Part shown: in pieces, positions 1 to 7,360 of the stretch
Position numbering within the stretch: the stretch's first letter is position 1
Layout of the letters: every line of letters starts with the position of its first letter
From: Hyphomicrobiales bacterium
Lineage (GTDB): Bacteria; Pseudomonadota; Alphaproteobacteria; Rhizobiales; Afifellaceae
NCBI GenBank assembly: GCA_013812985.1
Contig: JACCSN010000851.1
Location: 1-12,442 of the forward strand
Length of the DNA: 12,442 nucleotides
Direction: 5' to 3'
Notes under the pieces: generated by a model
Told to the model about the DNA's origin: nothing
Seen by the model: the letters and a program-made list of their open reading frames with translations, nothing else
The model's database searches: none
Made by a program: the position numbers and the translations under genes

Positions 1-2
1 CG

Positions 3-422
3 ATAATATTGGGCAGCGCGGCAACAGGTGATGCTCGTTGCTTCATTCAGATTAAGAATTACGGATCGACTCCCGCCTATCAACTCAGAGCTTGGTCTAG
101 GTTTCGCATCAAATTTTCCAAGGAAGAGCGTCCTTTTGCTGAGACTAGCGAGACCAATGCCGTTTCTATCCTCGGCCCAGGAGGGACAATGGATCAGGAG
201 AGGTTGGTGAGCATTCCGGCGAACCTTGTTCACGACGTCATTCGCAGACACCGTAGGATATATGTCTGGGGACGCGTGGACTATGTTGACGCCTTTGATA
301 AGCCACGTCATTTTACTTTCAAATGTGGCATTAGCGGCAGAACTAGGCAAATCGCATTCAGCAACCACAAAGGCGAAGGATGGGGACTGAGTCCATACGA
401 GGACGCACAAGACGCCAATTAG
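3..422 (+). CDS. Conserved hypothetical protein, C-terminal part (5' end outside window)
   Basis: The frame is open from the first base, so the gene starts outside the window; the first possible start inside is a TTG at position 9, but nothing supports it. About 139 residues are visible, ending in TAG. The sequence resembles a family of uncharacterised proteins common in Bradyrhizobium and relatives. These usually carry two N-terminal membrane segments followed by a soluble beta-rich domain with a motif like 'IKNYGSTPAYQL', then 'LGPGGT', then 'YVWGRVDYVDAF', then a short acidic tail; all four are seen here. Function is unknown, and the membrane segments would lie upstream. Base composition is clearly lower in GC than in every other gene of the window, which suggests acquired DNA. 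Family resemblance is from memory, so moderately sure; that it is coding is supported by the motif order. Confidence 0.65.
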   Translation: MILGSAATGDARCFIQIKNYGSTPAYQLRAWSRFRIKFSKEERPFAETSETNAVSILGPGGTMDQERLVSIPANLVHDVIRRHRRIYVWGRVDYVDAFDKPRHFTFKCGISGRTRQIAFSNHKGEGWGLSPYEDAQDAN

Positions 423-1512
423 CGTTGCGGCGACCGCCCGCGTTCTCACAGCCGCACCCGGCCTTCCGGCCCTTGGTGCGCTTGATACATAAGGCCGGAT
501 AGTCCATCGCCGCGAGGTGGCGGACCAGATCGGGGACCACCGCCGCCTCGCGATAGAGCGGAACCAGCACCGTATAGGAGGGCAGGCGCGCGGTCGGCAC
601 GGCCTCCAGCCTGAGCGGCCGCAACGGGCTGAACGCCGCCGCCAGCTTCCAGAAGCTGCAATTGAAGAAGAACATCGTGCCAAGGAACAGAAGCGTCTGC
701 GTCGCCGCCGCCGGGGCAAGCATGACAAGCGCGAGCGCCGCGGCGAGAAGCGTGGCGCGACCTCGCATCGCTTCCTCGGCGCCAAGGTCCCTGGCGGAGA
801 AGCGGGGCATGACCTGCGCTAGCCGGTTCACGGCGTAATGGGTGAGCGCGGTTTTACGCCGGGCGAGCAGGAAGCCGCGGATCGTCTCCGGGGCGGCGAT
901 CAGGATGCGGTCCTTGAGAGAGGGCGTTTGTTTCAGCCTGGCGGCAAGGAGCGCGATCTCGTCGGTTCGGGGCGCCATCGCGACCACTGATCTGCCGCCG
1001 ATCTCGACGAGGACGTAGGACGCGAGGCGGACGGCCTCGGCGGTCACGAAGCCAAGTCGGTTGGGCAGGCGCGCGTCGTCGAGATTGGCGACGAAGTTGA
1101 GACCAAGATCTTGCGCCAATAACGCCCAGTAGCGGTTCGGATCGAAGCCGATCGCGAAAAGCTCCCGGCTCGGCTCGGTGCCCCGCCGCGCAGCCAGGCT
1201 TGCGGCGAGGTTGAGGACGTGGAGCGGGATGCCCCGGCGCGCCAAAAAGGCGATGTCTGGCGTGAGGGAAGGCGGCCGGTCAAGGGTTCGGCTCCGGGCG
1301 CGCCAATCCGCGTGCCGCGGCCCCGCCTCGCTGGCGATGAGGGGGCTGCGACTGACGGCGGTTCGGTCCGCAGCGCCACGGCCAGCTACCTGAAATCCCG
1401 CGACCCGCAACGACGCCCCCGCGCCTGCCCAGCTCAGGCGGAGTTTTCTCGTTTTTCCGGATTTTTCATAGTCTTTTAACCATTCGAGCGCAGCGCAGGC
1501 TGCACCCGGCAT
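358..1512 (-). pseudogene. Truncated family 2 glycosyltransferase (N-terminal domain, two TM segments, start of GT domain)
   Basis: The ATG at 1512 has a GGAAAG eight bases upstream (1521-1526), a good ribosome binding site. Residues about 82-215 match the regulatory N-terminal domain (similar to the N-domain of type II secretion ATPases) found in rhizobial membrane glycosyltransferases, including 'ARRGIP' and 'YWALLAQDLGLNF'. Residues about 253-290 form two hydrophobic membrane segments. Then 'PSYTVLVPLYREAAVV' begins the GT2 Rossmann fold and 'LAAMDYP' marks the usual approach to the D-I-K-L strand. Similarity stops at residue 339-340 (about position 493); the following codon is TTA, rare in this DNA. 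The remaining about 45 codons to the TGA at 358 are unrelated and run antisense into the neighbouring gene. The DxD, TED and QxxRW catalytic motifs are missing, so the product cannot be a working transferase. Such enzymes make cell-surface polysaccharide. The gene is divergent from the murA row. Confidence 0.72.
458..498. repeat. 8-bp inverted repeat at the glycosyltransferase break point
   Basis: CCGGCCTT at 458-465 and AAGGCCGG at 491-498 are perfect reverse complements with 25 bases between. The right arm ends exactly where glycosyltransferase homology is lost, and the left arm lies between that point and the less GC-rich gene. It could be a recombination scar, a terminator-like hairpin for either convergent gene (there is no T-run), or chance in GC-rich DNA. 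No transposase or target duplication is visible. Confidence 0.35.
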
Positions 1513-1605
1513 TAAGTGTGCTTTCCGTGTCACGCCTCGGCGGAAATCGCGAAGTGAAAACGCATCGCCTTCTTTGCGCCCGCGGGCTCGGCTAAGCGGG
1601 CCTTC

Positions 1606-1833
1606 ATGAAGCAAGGATCGCGGGGCGGGGAAGGTTCGCCGAGCGGGCGCGAGAAGCGGCTTTCGGAGGCGCTGAAGGCCAATCTGACGCGACGGAAGAT
1701 GCAGCAGCGTGAACGATCCGCAGCGGGCTCGACCGGAATCGCGAGCTCCAAGCCCGCCGCCAACCCCGAGCACAATGCCAACGAAATCCGCACGACGGTT
1801 GCCGCCGACACAAATTTCGAGGAATCCGACTGA
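1606..1833 (+). CDS. Small basic conserved hypothetical protein, coupled to murA
   Basis: The product has 75 residues. The N-terminal half has a charged helical stretch '[17 protein letters not shown]' (about residues 15-31), a pattern recalled from short proteins encoded immediately before murA in other Rhizobiales ('RL..ALR.NL.RRK.QAR'). The C-terminal half is low-complexity and probably disordered. There is no signal peptide or membrane segment. Its TGA overlaps the murA ATG (TGATG at 1831-1835), which implies translational coupling. An in-frame TGA at 1555 bounds the frame upstream and no other ATG lies between, so 1606 is the best start although its ribosome binding site is weak. Function is unknown; a nucleic-acid- or membrane-associated role is possible from the basic helix but is only a guess. 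The gene opens the forward row, with the 93-base gap 1513-1605 to the divergent glycosyltransferase as the likely promoter region. Confidence 0.62.
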   Translation: MKQGSRGGEGSPSGREKRLSEALKANLTRRKMQQRERSAAGSTGIASSKPAANPEHNANEIRTTVAADTNFEESD

Positions 1834-3122
1834 TGGACCGAATTCGTATTGCGGGCGGCAGGACGCTTTCCGGGACGATCCCGATTTCCGGCGCTAAGAA
1901 CGCGGCGCTGCCGCTGTTGATCGCGAGCCTGCTCACGGACGGCAAGCTGACGCTGGAGAACGTGCCCGATTTGGCCGACGTGGCGCTCCTGAAGCGCATC
2001 CTCGCCAATCATGGCGTCGATTACACCGTGAGCGGCAAGCGTCCCGGTAACGGGTCCCATGCCGGGGAAACCTTGACGCTGAGCGCCGAGACGATCGTCG
2101 ACACGGTCGCTCCTTACGAGCTTGTTTCGCGCATGCGCGCAAGCTTCTGGGTGATCGGGCCGCTACTGGCGCGGATGCACGAGGCGCGCGTCTCGTTGCC
2201 GGGCGGCTGCGCCATCGGCACGCGGCCGGTGGATTTCTTCCTGTCAGGCCTGGAGGCTCTCGGCGCCAAACTGGAGATCGACCGCGGCTATGTCGTCGCC
2301 AAGGCGCCGGGCGGCCTGAGGGGCGGGCGTGTGCGGTTTCCGCATGTCTCAGTCGGCGCGACGCACACGATCATGATGGCCGCGACTCTGGCGCGCGGCG
2401 AGACAGTGATCGAGAACGCCGCCCGCGAGCCGGAAGTCCGCGACCTCGCCGGGTGCCTGATCAAGATGGGCGCTCGGATCGAGGGCGCCGGTACGGATAC
2501 GATCCGCATCGATGGCGTCGACCGGCTCGACGGGGCCGTGCATCCGGTGCTGCCGGACCGGATCGAGACCGGCACTTACGCGATGGCTGTGGCGGCGACC
2601 GGCGGCGACGTGGTGCTCAAAGGAGCCGAGGCGGGGCTCCTGCACGCCGCGCTCGACGCCATCAGGCGCGCCGGGGCCGAGGTGAGCGAGACCAACGAGG
2701 GAATTCGCGTCCGCCGCAACGGGGCGGGCATCGCCCCTGTCGACGTGGCCACCGCGCCGTTCCCCGGCTTTCCGACCGATCTGCAGGCGCAGTTCATGGC
2801 CTTGATGACGCAGGCGCGCGGCACGTCGGAAATCCGCGAGACGATTTTCGAGAATCGCTTCATGCATGTGCAGGAGCTGGCGCGCCTCGGCGCCGACATC
2901 CGGCTGGACGGCCAGAAGGCGATCGTGAAAGGGGTGGAGCGGCTCACGGGCGCCCCGGTCATGGCGACCGACCTCCGCGCCTCCGTATCGCTCGTCATCG
3001 CCGGCCTGGCGGGCGAAGGGGAGACGACCGTCAACCGGGTCTACCACCTTGATCGCGGCTTCGAGCGCCTGGAGGAGAAGCTCTCCGCCTGCGGCGCCGA
3101 GATCGAGCGGCTGCGCGCCTGA
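1833..3122 (+). CDS. murA: UDP-N-acetylglucosamine 1-carboxyvinyltransferase
   Basis: MurA transfers enolpyruvate from phosphoenolpyruvate to UDP-GlcNAc, the first committed step of peptidoglycan synthesis in the cytoplasm. The 429-residue length is normal for the family. Lys22-Asn23 in '[10 protein letters not shown]' bind substrate. '[11 protein letters not shown]' holds the catalytic Cys126 (Cys115 in E. coli), so the enzyme should be of the fosfomycin-sensitive Cys type. '[18 protein letters not shown]' (98-114), the 'FPTDLQAQ' segment, '[10 protein letters not shown]' and the C-terminal '[14 protein letters not shown]' are all conserved EPT signatures. The ATG overlaps the stop of the preceding small gene. 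A 50-base gap separates it from the DUF2948 gene, with no terminator seen, so cotranscription is likely. No damage seen. Confidence 0.97.
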   Translation: MDRIRIAGGRTLSGTIPISGAKNAALPLLIASLLTDGKLTLENVPDLADVALLKRILANHGVDYTVSGKRPGNGSHAGETLTLSAETIVDTVAPYELVSRMRASFWVIGPLLARMHEARVSLPGGCAIGTRPVDFFLSGLEALGAKLEIDRGYVVAKAPGGLRGGRVRFPHVSVGATHTIMMAATLARGETVIENAAREPEVRDLAGCLIKMGARIEGAGTDTIRIDGVDRLDGAVHPVLPDRIETGTYAMAVAATGGDVVLKGAEAGLLHAALDAIRRAGAEVSETNEGIRVRRNGAGIAPVDVATAPFPGFPTDLQAQFMALMTQARGTSEIRETIFENRFMHVQELARLGADIRLDGQKAIVKGVERLTGAPVMATDLRASVSLVIAGLAGEGETTVNRVYHLDRGFERLEEKLSACGAEIERLRA

Positions 3123-3172
3123 AACGCCGCAACCGCTTGCCCTGCCGAGGGTGACGCCCTATCCCCTCCGGC

Positions 3173-3646
3173 ATGGATGACGCCGGACCGCAGATGACGG
3201 GCGACGACCGCCTCCGCCTCATAGCGCTGGACGAGGAGGATCTTGGCGTCCTCTCCGCCCACATGCAGGACGCCGTCCTGAAGGTCGGCGAGATGAGCTG
3301 GATGGCCGGCGAGAGGCGCTTCGTCCTTGCGATGAACCGCTTCGCCTGGGAGGCAGGCGCAGGCGACGGCGGCCGGCGCCGCAAATACCAGCGCCGCCGC
3401 GCGGCGCTGCGGTTCGAACGCGTCGAGACGGTGAAGTCGGCGGGAATCGACCGCGACGCGAAGGAGACCGTGCTGGAACTCCTGGCCCTGAGCTTTGAGC
3501 CGCGCGAGAGTCCGTCAGGGGATATCGTGCTGCATTTCGCCGCCGGCGCCACGCTCCGCCTGTCCGTCGAGTGCCTGGAAGCGGAGCTGACGGATCTGGG
3601 GCCGGCCTGGTCCACGCCGCACGCCCCGCGGCATGTCTTGGCCTAG
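3173..3646 (+). CDS. DUF2948 family protein
   Basis: The product has 157 residues. The segment 'LRLIALDEEDLGVLSAHMQDAV' near the N-terminus, followed by 'RRFVLAMNRFAWE', is the signature of DUF2948, a soluble alphaproteobacterial family encoded almost always between murA and hisD. No biochemical function is known. There is no signal peptide, membrane segment or evident catalytic motif; the protein mixes alpha and beta elements and has an Arg/Lys-rich patch at about 63-75. Two starts are possible: ATG 3173 and ATG 3194 (giving 'MTGDDRLRL'). The second matches the usual N-terminus of the family better and neither has a strong ribosome binding site. The stop TAG is three bases before the hisD ATG, so the two are surely cotranscribed. 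Confidence 0.87.
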   Translation: MDDAGPQMTGDDRLRLIALDEEDLGVLSAHMQDAVLKVGEMSWMAGERRFVLAMNRFAWEAGAGDGGRRRKYQRRRAALRFERVETVKSAGIDRDAKETVLELLALSFEPRESPSGDIVLHFAAGATLRLSVECLEAELTDLGPAWSTPHAPRHVLA

Positions 3647-3649
3647 AGC

Positions 3650-4942
3650 ATGCCCGTCAGGCTTGCCGCGGACGAGGCCGATTTCCCGGCCCGTTTCGCC
3701 GCGCTCCTCGCCGCCAAGCGTGAGGTGGCGGAGGCTGTGGAAGAATCGGTCCGCGCGATCATCGCGGATGTGCGCGAGCGCGGCGACGCGGCGCTCCTGC
3801 ATTATACCGAGCGCTTCGACCGCCACGCGCTCGCGGCAGGTGAGCTGCGCGTGGCGCCCGAGGAGATCGCGGCCGCGGCGGCGATGTGCTCGGCGGCGAT
3901 CCTCGACGCCCTGAAGCTCGCGCGCGACCGGATCGAAACCTACCATCGCCGCCAGCTGCCCGCGGACGACAGCTTCGTCGACGCGCTTGGCGTGGAGCTC
4001 GGCTGGCGCTGGAACGCGGTCGAGAGCGCCGGTCTTTACGTGCCCGGCGGCACGGCGAGCTACCCGTCATCCGTGCTGATGAACGCCGTGCCGGCGCGGG
4101 TCGCCGGCGTCGAGCGGCTGGTCATGGTCGTGCCGGCGCCCGACGGCCGGCTCAACCCGCTCGTGCTCGCCGCCGCAAACCTCTGCGGCGTCGACGAGAT
4201 CTATCGAGTCGGCGGCGCGCAGGCCGTGGCCGCCCTCGCCTACGGGACGCAGACGATCGCCCCGGTGGCCAAGATCGTCGGGCCGGGAAACGCCTTCGTC
4301 GCGGCGGCCAAGCGGCAGGTCTTTGGCGTCGTCGGCATCGATATGCTGGCCGGCCCCTCCGAAGTGCTTATCGTGGCCGACGGCGACAACGACCCGGACT
4401 GGATCGCGGCCGACATCCTCGCCCAGGCCGAGCACGATCCCGCGGCGCAGGCGATCCTGATGACCGACGATCCGGGCCTGGCTGACGCTGTCGAGGCAGC
4501 GGTCGAGCGCCAGCTCGCGACTTTGCCCCGCGCCGAAACGGCGCGCGCAAGCTGGCGCGGTTACGGCGCCGTCATTTGCCTGAGGGCGCTCTCCGACGCC
4601 CTGCCGCTGATCGACCGCATCGCGCCCGAGCATCTGGAGCTTGCCGTTGCCGATCCCGGCGCGCTGGCCGCCAAGGTCCGCAATGCGGGCGCGATCTTCC
4701 TTGGGCGGCACACGCCGGAGGCGGTGGGTGATTATCTAGCCGGGCCCAATCACGTGCTGCCGACCGCGCGCTGGGCGCGTTTCTCCTCCGGCCTCTCGGT
4801 GCTGGATTTCATGAAGCGCACTTCCCTGCTTCAGCTTGACGCCGGGAGCCTGCGCGCGCTCGGCCCGGCGGCGATGATTCTCGCCACAGCCGAGGGCTTG
4901 GATGCGCACGCCCGCTCGATCGCCATCCGACTGAACCTGTGA
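3650..4942 (+). CDS. hisD: Histidinol dehydrogenase
   Basis: HisD carries out the last two steps of histidine synthesis, oxidising L-histidinol to L-histidinal and then to L-histidine with two NAD+, as a zinc-dependent cytoplasmic homodimer. The 430-residue length is standard. The zinc ligands Gln259, His262 ('AQAEHDP'), Asp361 ('GDYLAGPNH') and His420 are present, as are the catalytic pair Glu327-His328 in 'IAPEHLEL'. Other signatures are '[19 protein letters not shown]', '[14 protein letters not shown]' and 'KIVGPGN'. All match E. coli numbering with a one-residue shift. The gene is isolated from other his genes, as in rhizobia, and lies three bases after DUF2948. The start ATG sits inside the short sequence CTAGAGCATG (3643-3652), with no clear ribosome binding site, so coupling to upstream translation is likely. 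Confidence 0.97.
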   Translation: MPVRLAADEADFPARFAALLAAKREVAEAVEESVRAIIADVRERGDAALLHYTERFDRHALAAGELRVAPEEIAAAAAMCSAAILDALKLARDRIETYHRRQLPADDSFVDALGVELGWRWNAVESAGLYVPGGTASYPSSVLMNAVPARVAGVERLVMVVPAPDGRLNPLVLAAANLCGVDEIYRVGGAQAVAALAYGTQTIAPVAKIVGPGNAFVAAAKRQVFGVVGIDMLAGPSEVLIVADGDNDPDWIAADILAQAEHDPAAQAILMTDDPGLADAVEAAVERQLATLPRAETARASWRGYGAVICLRALSDALPLIDRIAPEHLELAVADPGALAAKVRNAGAIFLGRHTPEAVGDYLAGPNHVLPTARWARFSSGLSVLDFMKRTSLLQLDAGSLRALGPAAMILATAEGLDAHARSIAIRLNL

Positions 4943-4979
4943 GGCTCGCCGAGGATTCGCCGATGCCGGCCCGGATCTC

Positions 4980-5459
4980 ATGAGCGACCCCCAGCGCCAA
5001 AGCCGGCTCGTGGCGGTCACCCTTGATCAGGCATCGATCGGCCGGGCGCCGCCGGATGTGGAGCATGAGCGCGCGGTCGCCATCTACGACCTCATCGAGG
5101 AGAACAGTTTTGCCCTTCCCGGCCATCCCGGGCCCTACCGGCTGAGCCTGTCGCTTGCCGATGCGCGCCTGCTTCTCGATATCCGCTCCGAGGACGACCG
5201 GCCGCTCAAGACGCATGCCCTGTCGCTGACGCCGTTCCGCAAGGTTGTGAAGGATTATTTCCTGATCTGCGAGAGCTATTACAAAGCGATCCGGTCCGGC
5301 TCGCCGAACCGCATCGAAGCGATCGATATGGGCCGTCGCGGCTTGCACAACGAGGGCTCGCAGGTCCTGAAGGAGCGGCTCGAGGGCAAGATCGATGTCG
5401 ATTTCGACACGGCGCGGCGGCTCTTCACGCTGATCTGCGTGCTGCACTGGCGCGGCTAG
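4980..5459 (+). CDS. UPF0262 family protein
   Basis: The product has 159 residues and full family length. Recognised by '[15 protein letters not shown]', '[18 protein letters not shown]', '[26 protein letters not shown]', '[15 protein letters not shown]' and '[18 protein letters not shown]'. UPF0262 is a soluble alphaproteobacterial family of unknown function found after hisD in Rhizobiales. There is no signal peptide or membrane segment; conserved His, Cys and Arg residues near '[10 protein letters not shown]' could form an active site, but none has been shown. It follows hisD by 37 bases and its TAG is two bases before the TTG start of the phosphatase gene, so the three are one transcription unit. 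Confidence 0.93.
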   Translation: MSDPQRQSRLVAVTLDQASIGRAPPDVEHERAVAIYDLIEENSFALPGHPGPYRLSLSLADARLLLDIRSEDDRPLKTHALSLTPFRKVVKDYFLICESYYKAIRSGSPNRIEAIDMGRRGLHNEGSQVLKERLEGKIDVDFDTARRLFTLICVLHWRG

Positions 5460-5461
5460 CC

Positions 5462-5929
5462 TTGGCGGAAGATCGGGTCTCATCCGTCCTTTTCGTCTGC
5501 GGCCGCAACGCGGTTCGCTCGCCGATGGCGCGCGCTATCGCGGATCAGCTGTTTCCGGGCTGCTTCTACACACAATCGGCCGGCGTCTTGCCCGGTGTTC
5601 GCGACCCGTTCGTGGATGCGGCCCTCGCCGAGATCGGCCTTGACCTCGGCAATCACCGCCCGCATTCGCTGGATGACCTGGACGACCTCAATTTCGACCT
5701 CGCCGTCACGCTCTCGCCGGAGGCGCATCACCGGACGCTGGAGCTGACGCGCACCCAAGCGATCGACGTCGAATACTGGCCGACCGCCGACCCGACGCTT
5801 GCAACGGGCTCTCGAGAGCAGATCCTGGGGGCGTACCGGGAGCTGCGCGAGCGGCTCGCGACCCGTATCCGCGCCCGCCTGCAGCCCGTTTGCCGTTCCT
5901 CGGTTCACAGGGCCGGCGCGATGGGTTAG
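5462..5929 (+). CDS. Low-molecular-weight protein-tyrosine-phosphatase family protein (arsenate reductase-like)
   Basis: The product has 155 residues. The P-loop C-x5-R-S is 'CGRNAVRS' with nucleophile Cys13 and Arg19; the general acid is Asp110 in 'WPTADPT'. 'TQSAGVLPG' and 'HRPHSLDDL' are also typical of the fold. The family includes protein-tyrosine phosphatases and thioredoxin-coupled arsenate reductases. This rhizobial branch ('VLFVCG.NAVRSPMA') is usually annotated simply as low-molecular-weight phosphatase, and the substrate is unknown. The start is TTG at 5462, two bases after the UPF0262 stop; the residues that follow fit the normal N-terminus, which places the P-loop close to the start. 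No arsenic-resistance gene is nearby, arguing for a housekeeping role. In relatives infA follows; here the next gene is maf. Confidence 0.9.
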   Translation: MAEDRVSSVLFVCGRNAVRSPMARAIADQLFPGCFYTQSAGVLPGVRDPFVDAALAEIGLDLGNHRPHSLDDLDDLNFDLAVTLSPEAHHRTLELTRTQAIDVEYWPTADPTLATGSREQILGAYRELRERLATRIRARLQPVCRSSVHRAGAMG

Positions 5930-5969
5930 ATATTTCGGTGTTACCCGGCCGCATCAGACACCACCAACA

Positions 5970-5983
5970 AGGGCGTTCGCCCT
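5970..5983 (+). other. Short GC-rich hairpin just before maf
   Basis: AGGGCG-TT-CGCCCT is a perfect 6-bp inverted repeat with a two-base spacer (in practice a five-pair stem with a GTTC loop). It ends nine bases before the maf ATG, so it could hide the ribosome binding region, which otherwise shows no Shine-Dalgarno sequence. No T-run follows, so it is not a classic terminator. It lies in the 63-base gap where infA would be expected. It may be a translation-damping element or a leftover; chance is possible. Confidence 0.3.
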
Positions 5984-5992
5984 CCGGCTTCC

Positions 5993-6628
5993 ATGCTGAA
6001 CCCCGATCCCGATCGTCCGCGCCTCGTGCTCGCTTCCGCCTCGACTCGGCGCCTGCAGCTCCTGAGCCAGATCGGCATCGAGCCGGACAAGCTCATCCCG
6101 ACCGATGTCGACGAGACGCCGCAGCGCAGGGAAACGCCGCGCGGGCTGGCAAGCCGGCTGGCGAACACCAAGGCCGAGGTGGCCCGGCACAATGCCGGCC
6201 GGGATCCGGATCTGCACGGCGCCTTCATCCTGGCCGCCGATACGGTGGTCGCCGTTGGTCGCCGCGTCCTGCCGAAGCCGGAGCTGACCGACGAGGCAGC
6301 CGGATGCCTGCGCCTGCTCTCCGGCCGCGCCCACCGCGTCTACAGCGCCGTTTGCCTGATGACGCCCAAGGGCAAGACGCGCACCCGCCTGGTGGAGACG
6401 CGCGTGCGCTTCAAGCGCCTGTCGCGCCAGGAGATCGAGACCTACCTTGCTTCGGGCGAATGGGAGGGCAAAGCCGGCGGCTACGCCATCCAGGGCCGCG
6501 CCGGCGCTTTCGTCACCCGCCTTGTCGGGTCCTATACGAATGTCGTCGGGCTGCCGCTCTACGAGACGATGACGCTTCTGATGGGCGAGGGCTATCCCGT
6601 CTATGACCGCTGGATGCTGCCGGCATGA
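5993..6628 (+). CDS. maf: Maf family nucleoside triphosphate pyrophosphatase
   Basis: Maf proteins hydrolyse nucleoside triphosphates (dTTP/UTP or modified nucleotides, depending on the subfamily) to monophosphate and pyrophosphate, cleaning the nucleotide pool; some influence septation. The 211-residue product has '[12 protein letters not shown]' (13-24), 'DVDETPQ' with Glu41, 'ILAADTVV' with the catalytic Asp83, and '[16 protein letters not shown]' (159-174) with Gln167. Next comes '[14 protein letters not shown]'. The last two motifs are those of the YhdE-type (dTTP/UTP) rather than the YceF-type group. Its ATG follows the phosphatase gene by 63 bases without a visible ribosome binding site. 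The TGA overlaps the yacG ATG (ATGA at 6625-6628), so yacG translation is coupled to it. Confidence 0.94.
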   Translation: MLNPDPDRPRLVLASASTRRLQLLSQIGIEPDKLIPTDVDETPQRRETPRGLASRLANTKAEVARHNAGRDPDLHGAFILAADTVVAVGRRVLPKPELTDEAAGCLRLLSGRAHRVYSAVCLMTPKGKTRTRLVETRVRFKRLSRQEIETYLASGEWEGKAGGYAIQGRAGAFVTRLVGSYTNVVGLPLYETMTLLMGEGYPVYDRWMLPA

Positions 6629-6834
6629 AGGGGAGTGACGACCATGGCGCCAAGCCGGCGCTCGTCCGCACCGCGCGCAAATGCCCGATCTGCGGTCGGG
6701 AGGCGGTTCGCGAGTTCGTCCCGTTCTGCTCCAAGCGCTGCGCCGATGTCGACCTCCATCGCTGGCTGAACGGCGTCTACGCCATACCCGGCGAACAAGA
6801 CGAGAGCGGCGAGGAGCCGGCCGGAGACGACTGA
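6625..6834 (+). CDS. yacG: DNA gyrase inhibitor YacG (small zinc protein)
   Basis: The product has 69 residues. Four cysteines, Cys20-x2-Cys23 ('CPIC') and Cys35-x3-Cys39 ('CSKRC'), form the zinc site of YacG. The core '[26 protein letters not shown]' segment and the acidic tail are diagnostic. In E. coli YacG binds GyrB and blocks DNA binding by gyrase. The ATGA overlap with maf gives translational coupling and is the same arrangement as in other Rhizobiales. It is the last gene of the forward row; no T-rich hairpin is seen after its TGA. No tRNA-Phe gene, which can follow in relatives, is found downstream. Confidence 0.93.
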   Translation: MKGSDDHGAKPALVRTARKCPICGREAVREFVPFCSKRCADVDLHRWLNGVYAIPGEQDESGEEPAGDD

Positions 6835-6993
6835 GGCGAAACGAAGGGCGGCGGATTCAGTGGGTGCTGGCCTGCCGGGCGGCGCATGCCGGGCCGTAAC
6901 CGCGCATGTAATGCTTCTCGGGCCGGTAGCGGTGAGCGATCAGGCGCCGGAGCCGCTTCGGAAGTCTCTGGACGATGCTGATGAACGCCATGT

Positions 6994-7014
6994 GATTACG
7001 CGTAACGATTACGC
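6994..7014. promoter_or_regulatory. Operator-like palindrome and direct repeat
   Basis: GATTACGC occurs twice (6994-7001 and 7007-7014), and the first copy lies in a perfect 10-base palindrome TTACGCGTAA (6996-7005). The combination of inverted and direct half-sites spaced 13 bases apart (centre to centre, about one helical turn) is typical of a dimeric repressor or activator site. No regulator gene is adjacent and the motif is not one I can name. Confidence 0.3.
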
Positions 7015-7143
7015 TTCCCTGGGGCCGGCCGATTCCGCGGCTGGCACGCTGTCAATTTATGCGGATTTTGTTGCTGGATGCTTACACCGCCTTCACCGAA
7101 CGGTTTCTGAACGGCAAGAAAAAGGGCTCGGTTTGTTTCAGGG

Positions 7144-7158
7144 TTAAGGAATCGCTAA
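7144..7158. promoter_or_regulatory. CtrA-like site overlapping a GANTC methylation site
   Basis: TTAA-N7-CTAA fits the alphaproteobacterial CtrA box TTAA-N7-TTAA with one mismatch. The spacer contains GAATC (7149-7153), a GANTC target of the CcrM methylase. The flanking GTTA...TAAC makes it partly palindromic. No real gene starts downstream on either strand, so its role is unclear; short AT-rich motifs arise by chance in such a patch. Confidence 0.25.
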
Positions 7159-7186
7159 CTCGGGTCGAAAATGCCCAGGATCGAAG

Positions 7187-7291
7187 GGTTCACAAGCTCT
7201 CAGCACGAGGGCTATCTGGTGACCCGTCTTCATTCACGCCGCATCCTGAGGCGCGAGCGGCGGGCTCGCCTTGAAGGATCATCCAGGATGC
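7187..7291. repeat. REP-like dispersed repeat relics (two units)
   Basis: The unit at 7241-7291 starts with GCATCCTG and ends with its exact reverse complement CAGGATGC. Inside is a hairpin GCGAGC (7253-7258) - GGCGG - GCTCGC (7264-7269) followed by CTTGAAGGATC. This layout (CATCCTGAGG ... stem ... GAAGGAT) is that of intergenic repeats scattered through many alphaproteobacterial genomes. The unit at about 7187-7213 (TTCACAAGCTCTCAGCACGAGGG) resembles the partner form 'TTCGACAAGCTCAGGA(T/C)GAGG'. A related pair is found at 7815-7873. No transposase is present; such elements usually act in RNA stability or come from REP-associated transposition. Confidence 0.55.
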
Positions 7292-7360
7292 GCTGGCGCC
7301 TCCGTATCCCATCCCTTAGTACAGTGCACGGCAAGCCTGCGATCCGTGCCGCGCAACTTT

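Larger units (their letters stand above)
6835..7360. other. 526-base intergenic region with no convincing gene
   Basis: None of the short open frames here has a plausible ribosome binding site or recognisable product. The stretch about 7045-7170 is less GC-rich than its surroundings, as promoters or decayed DNA often are. It contains an operator-like palindrome (6994-7014), a CtrA-like site (7144-7158) and REP-like repeat relics (7187-7291). A 6-bp stem, GCACGG (7326-7331) with CCGTGC (7344-7349), lies 12 bases past the lipoprotein gene's stop on the reverse strand and could be a weak terminator, but has no T-run. A small RNA cannot be excluded. Confidence 0.5.

Noticed and set aside
471..498. 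Partial likeness of GGTGCGCTTGATACATA to the left arm and centre of a chromosomal dif site
   Set aside because: Only the XerC-type arm resembles E. coli dif; the XerD arm does not match and no alphaproteobacterial consensus was available to compare.
2349..3047. Long reverse-strand open frame inside murA
   Set aside because: It is antisense to a complete MurA with all signature motifs; in GC-rich DNA the complementary frame often stays open, and its translation shows no known motif.
6860..7147. 95-codon forward frame after yacG
   Set aside because: Low-quality composition with no family resemblance and no plausible start site.
7059..7274. 71-codon forward frame in the gap after yacG
   Set aside because: No ribosome binding site, no recognisable product, and its end runs through the REP-like repeats.
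6835..7360. Search for a tRNA gene (tRNA-Phe can follow yacG in relatives)
   Set aside because: No T-loop GGTTCGAATCC-like sequence with matching acceptor stem on either strand.
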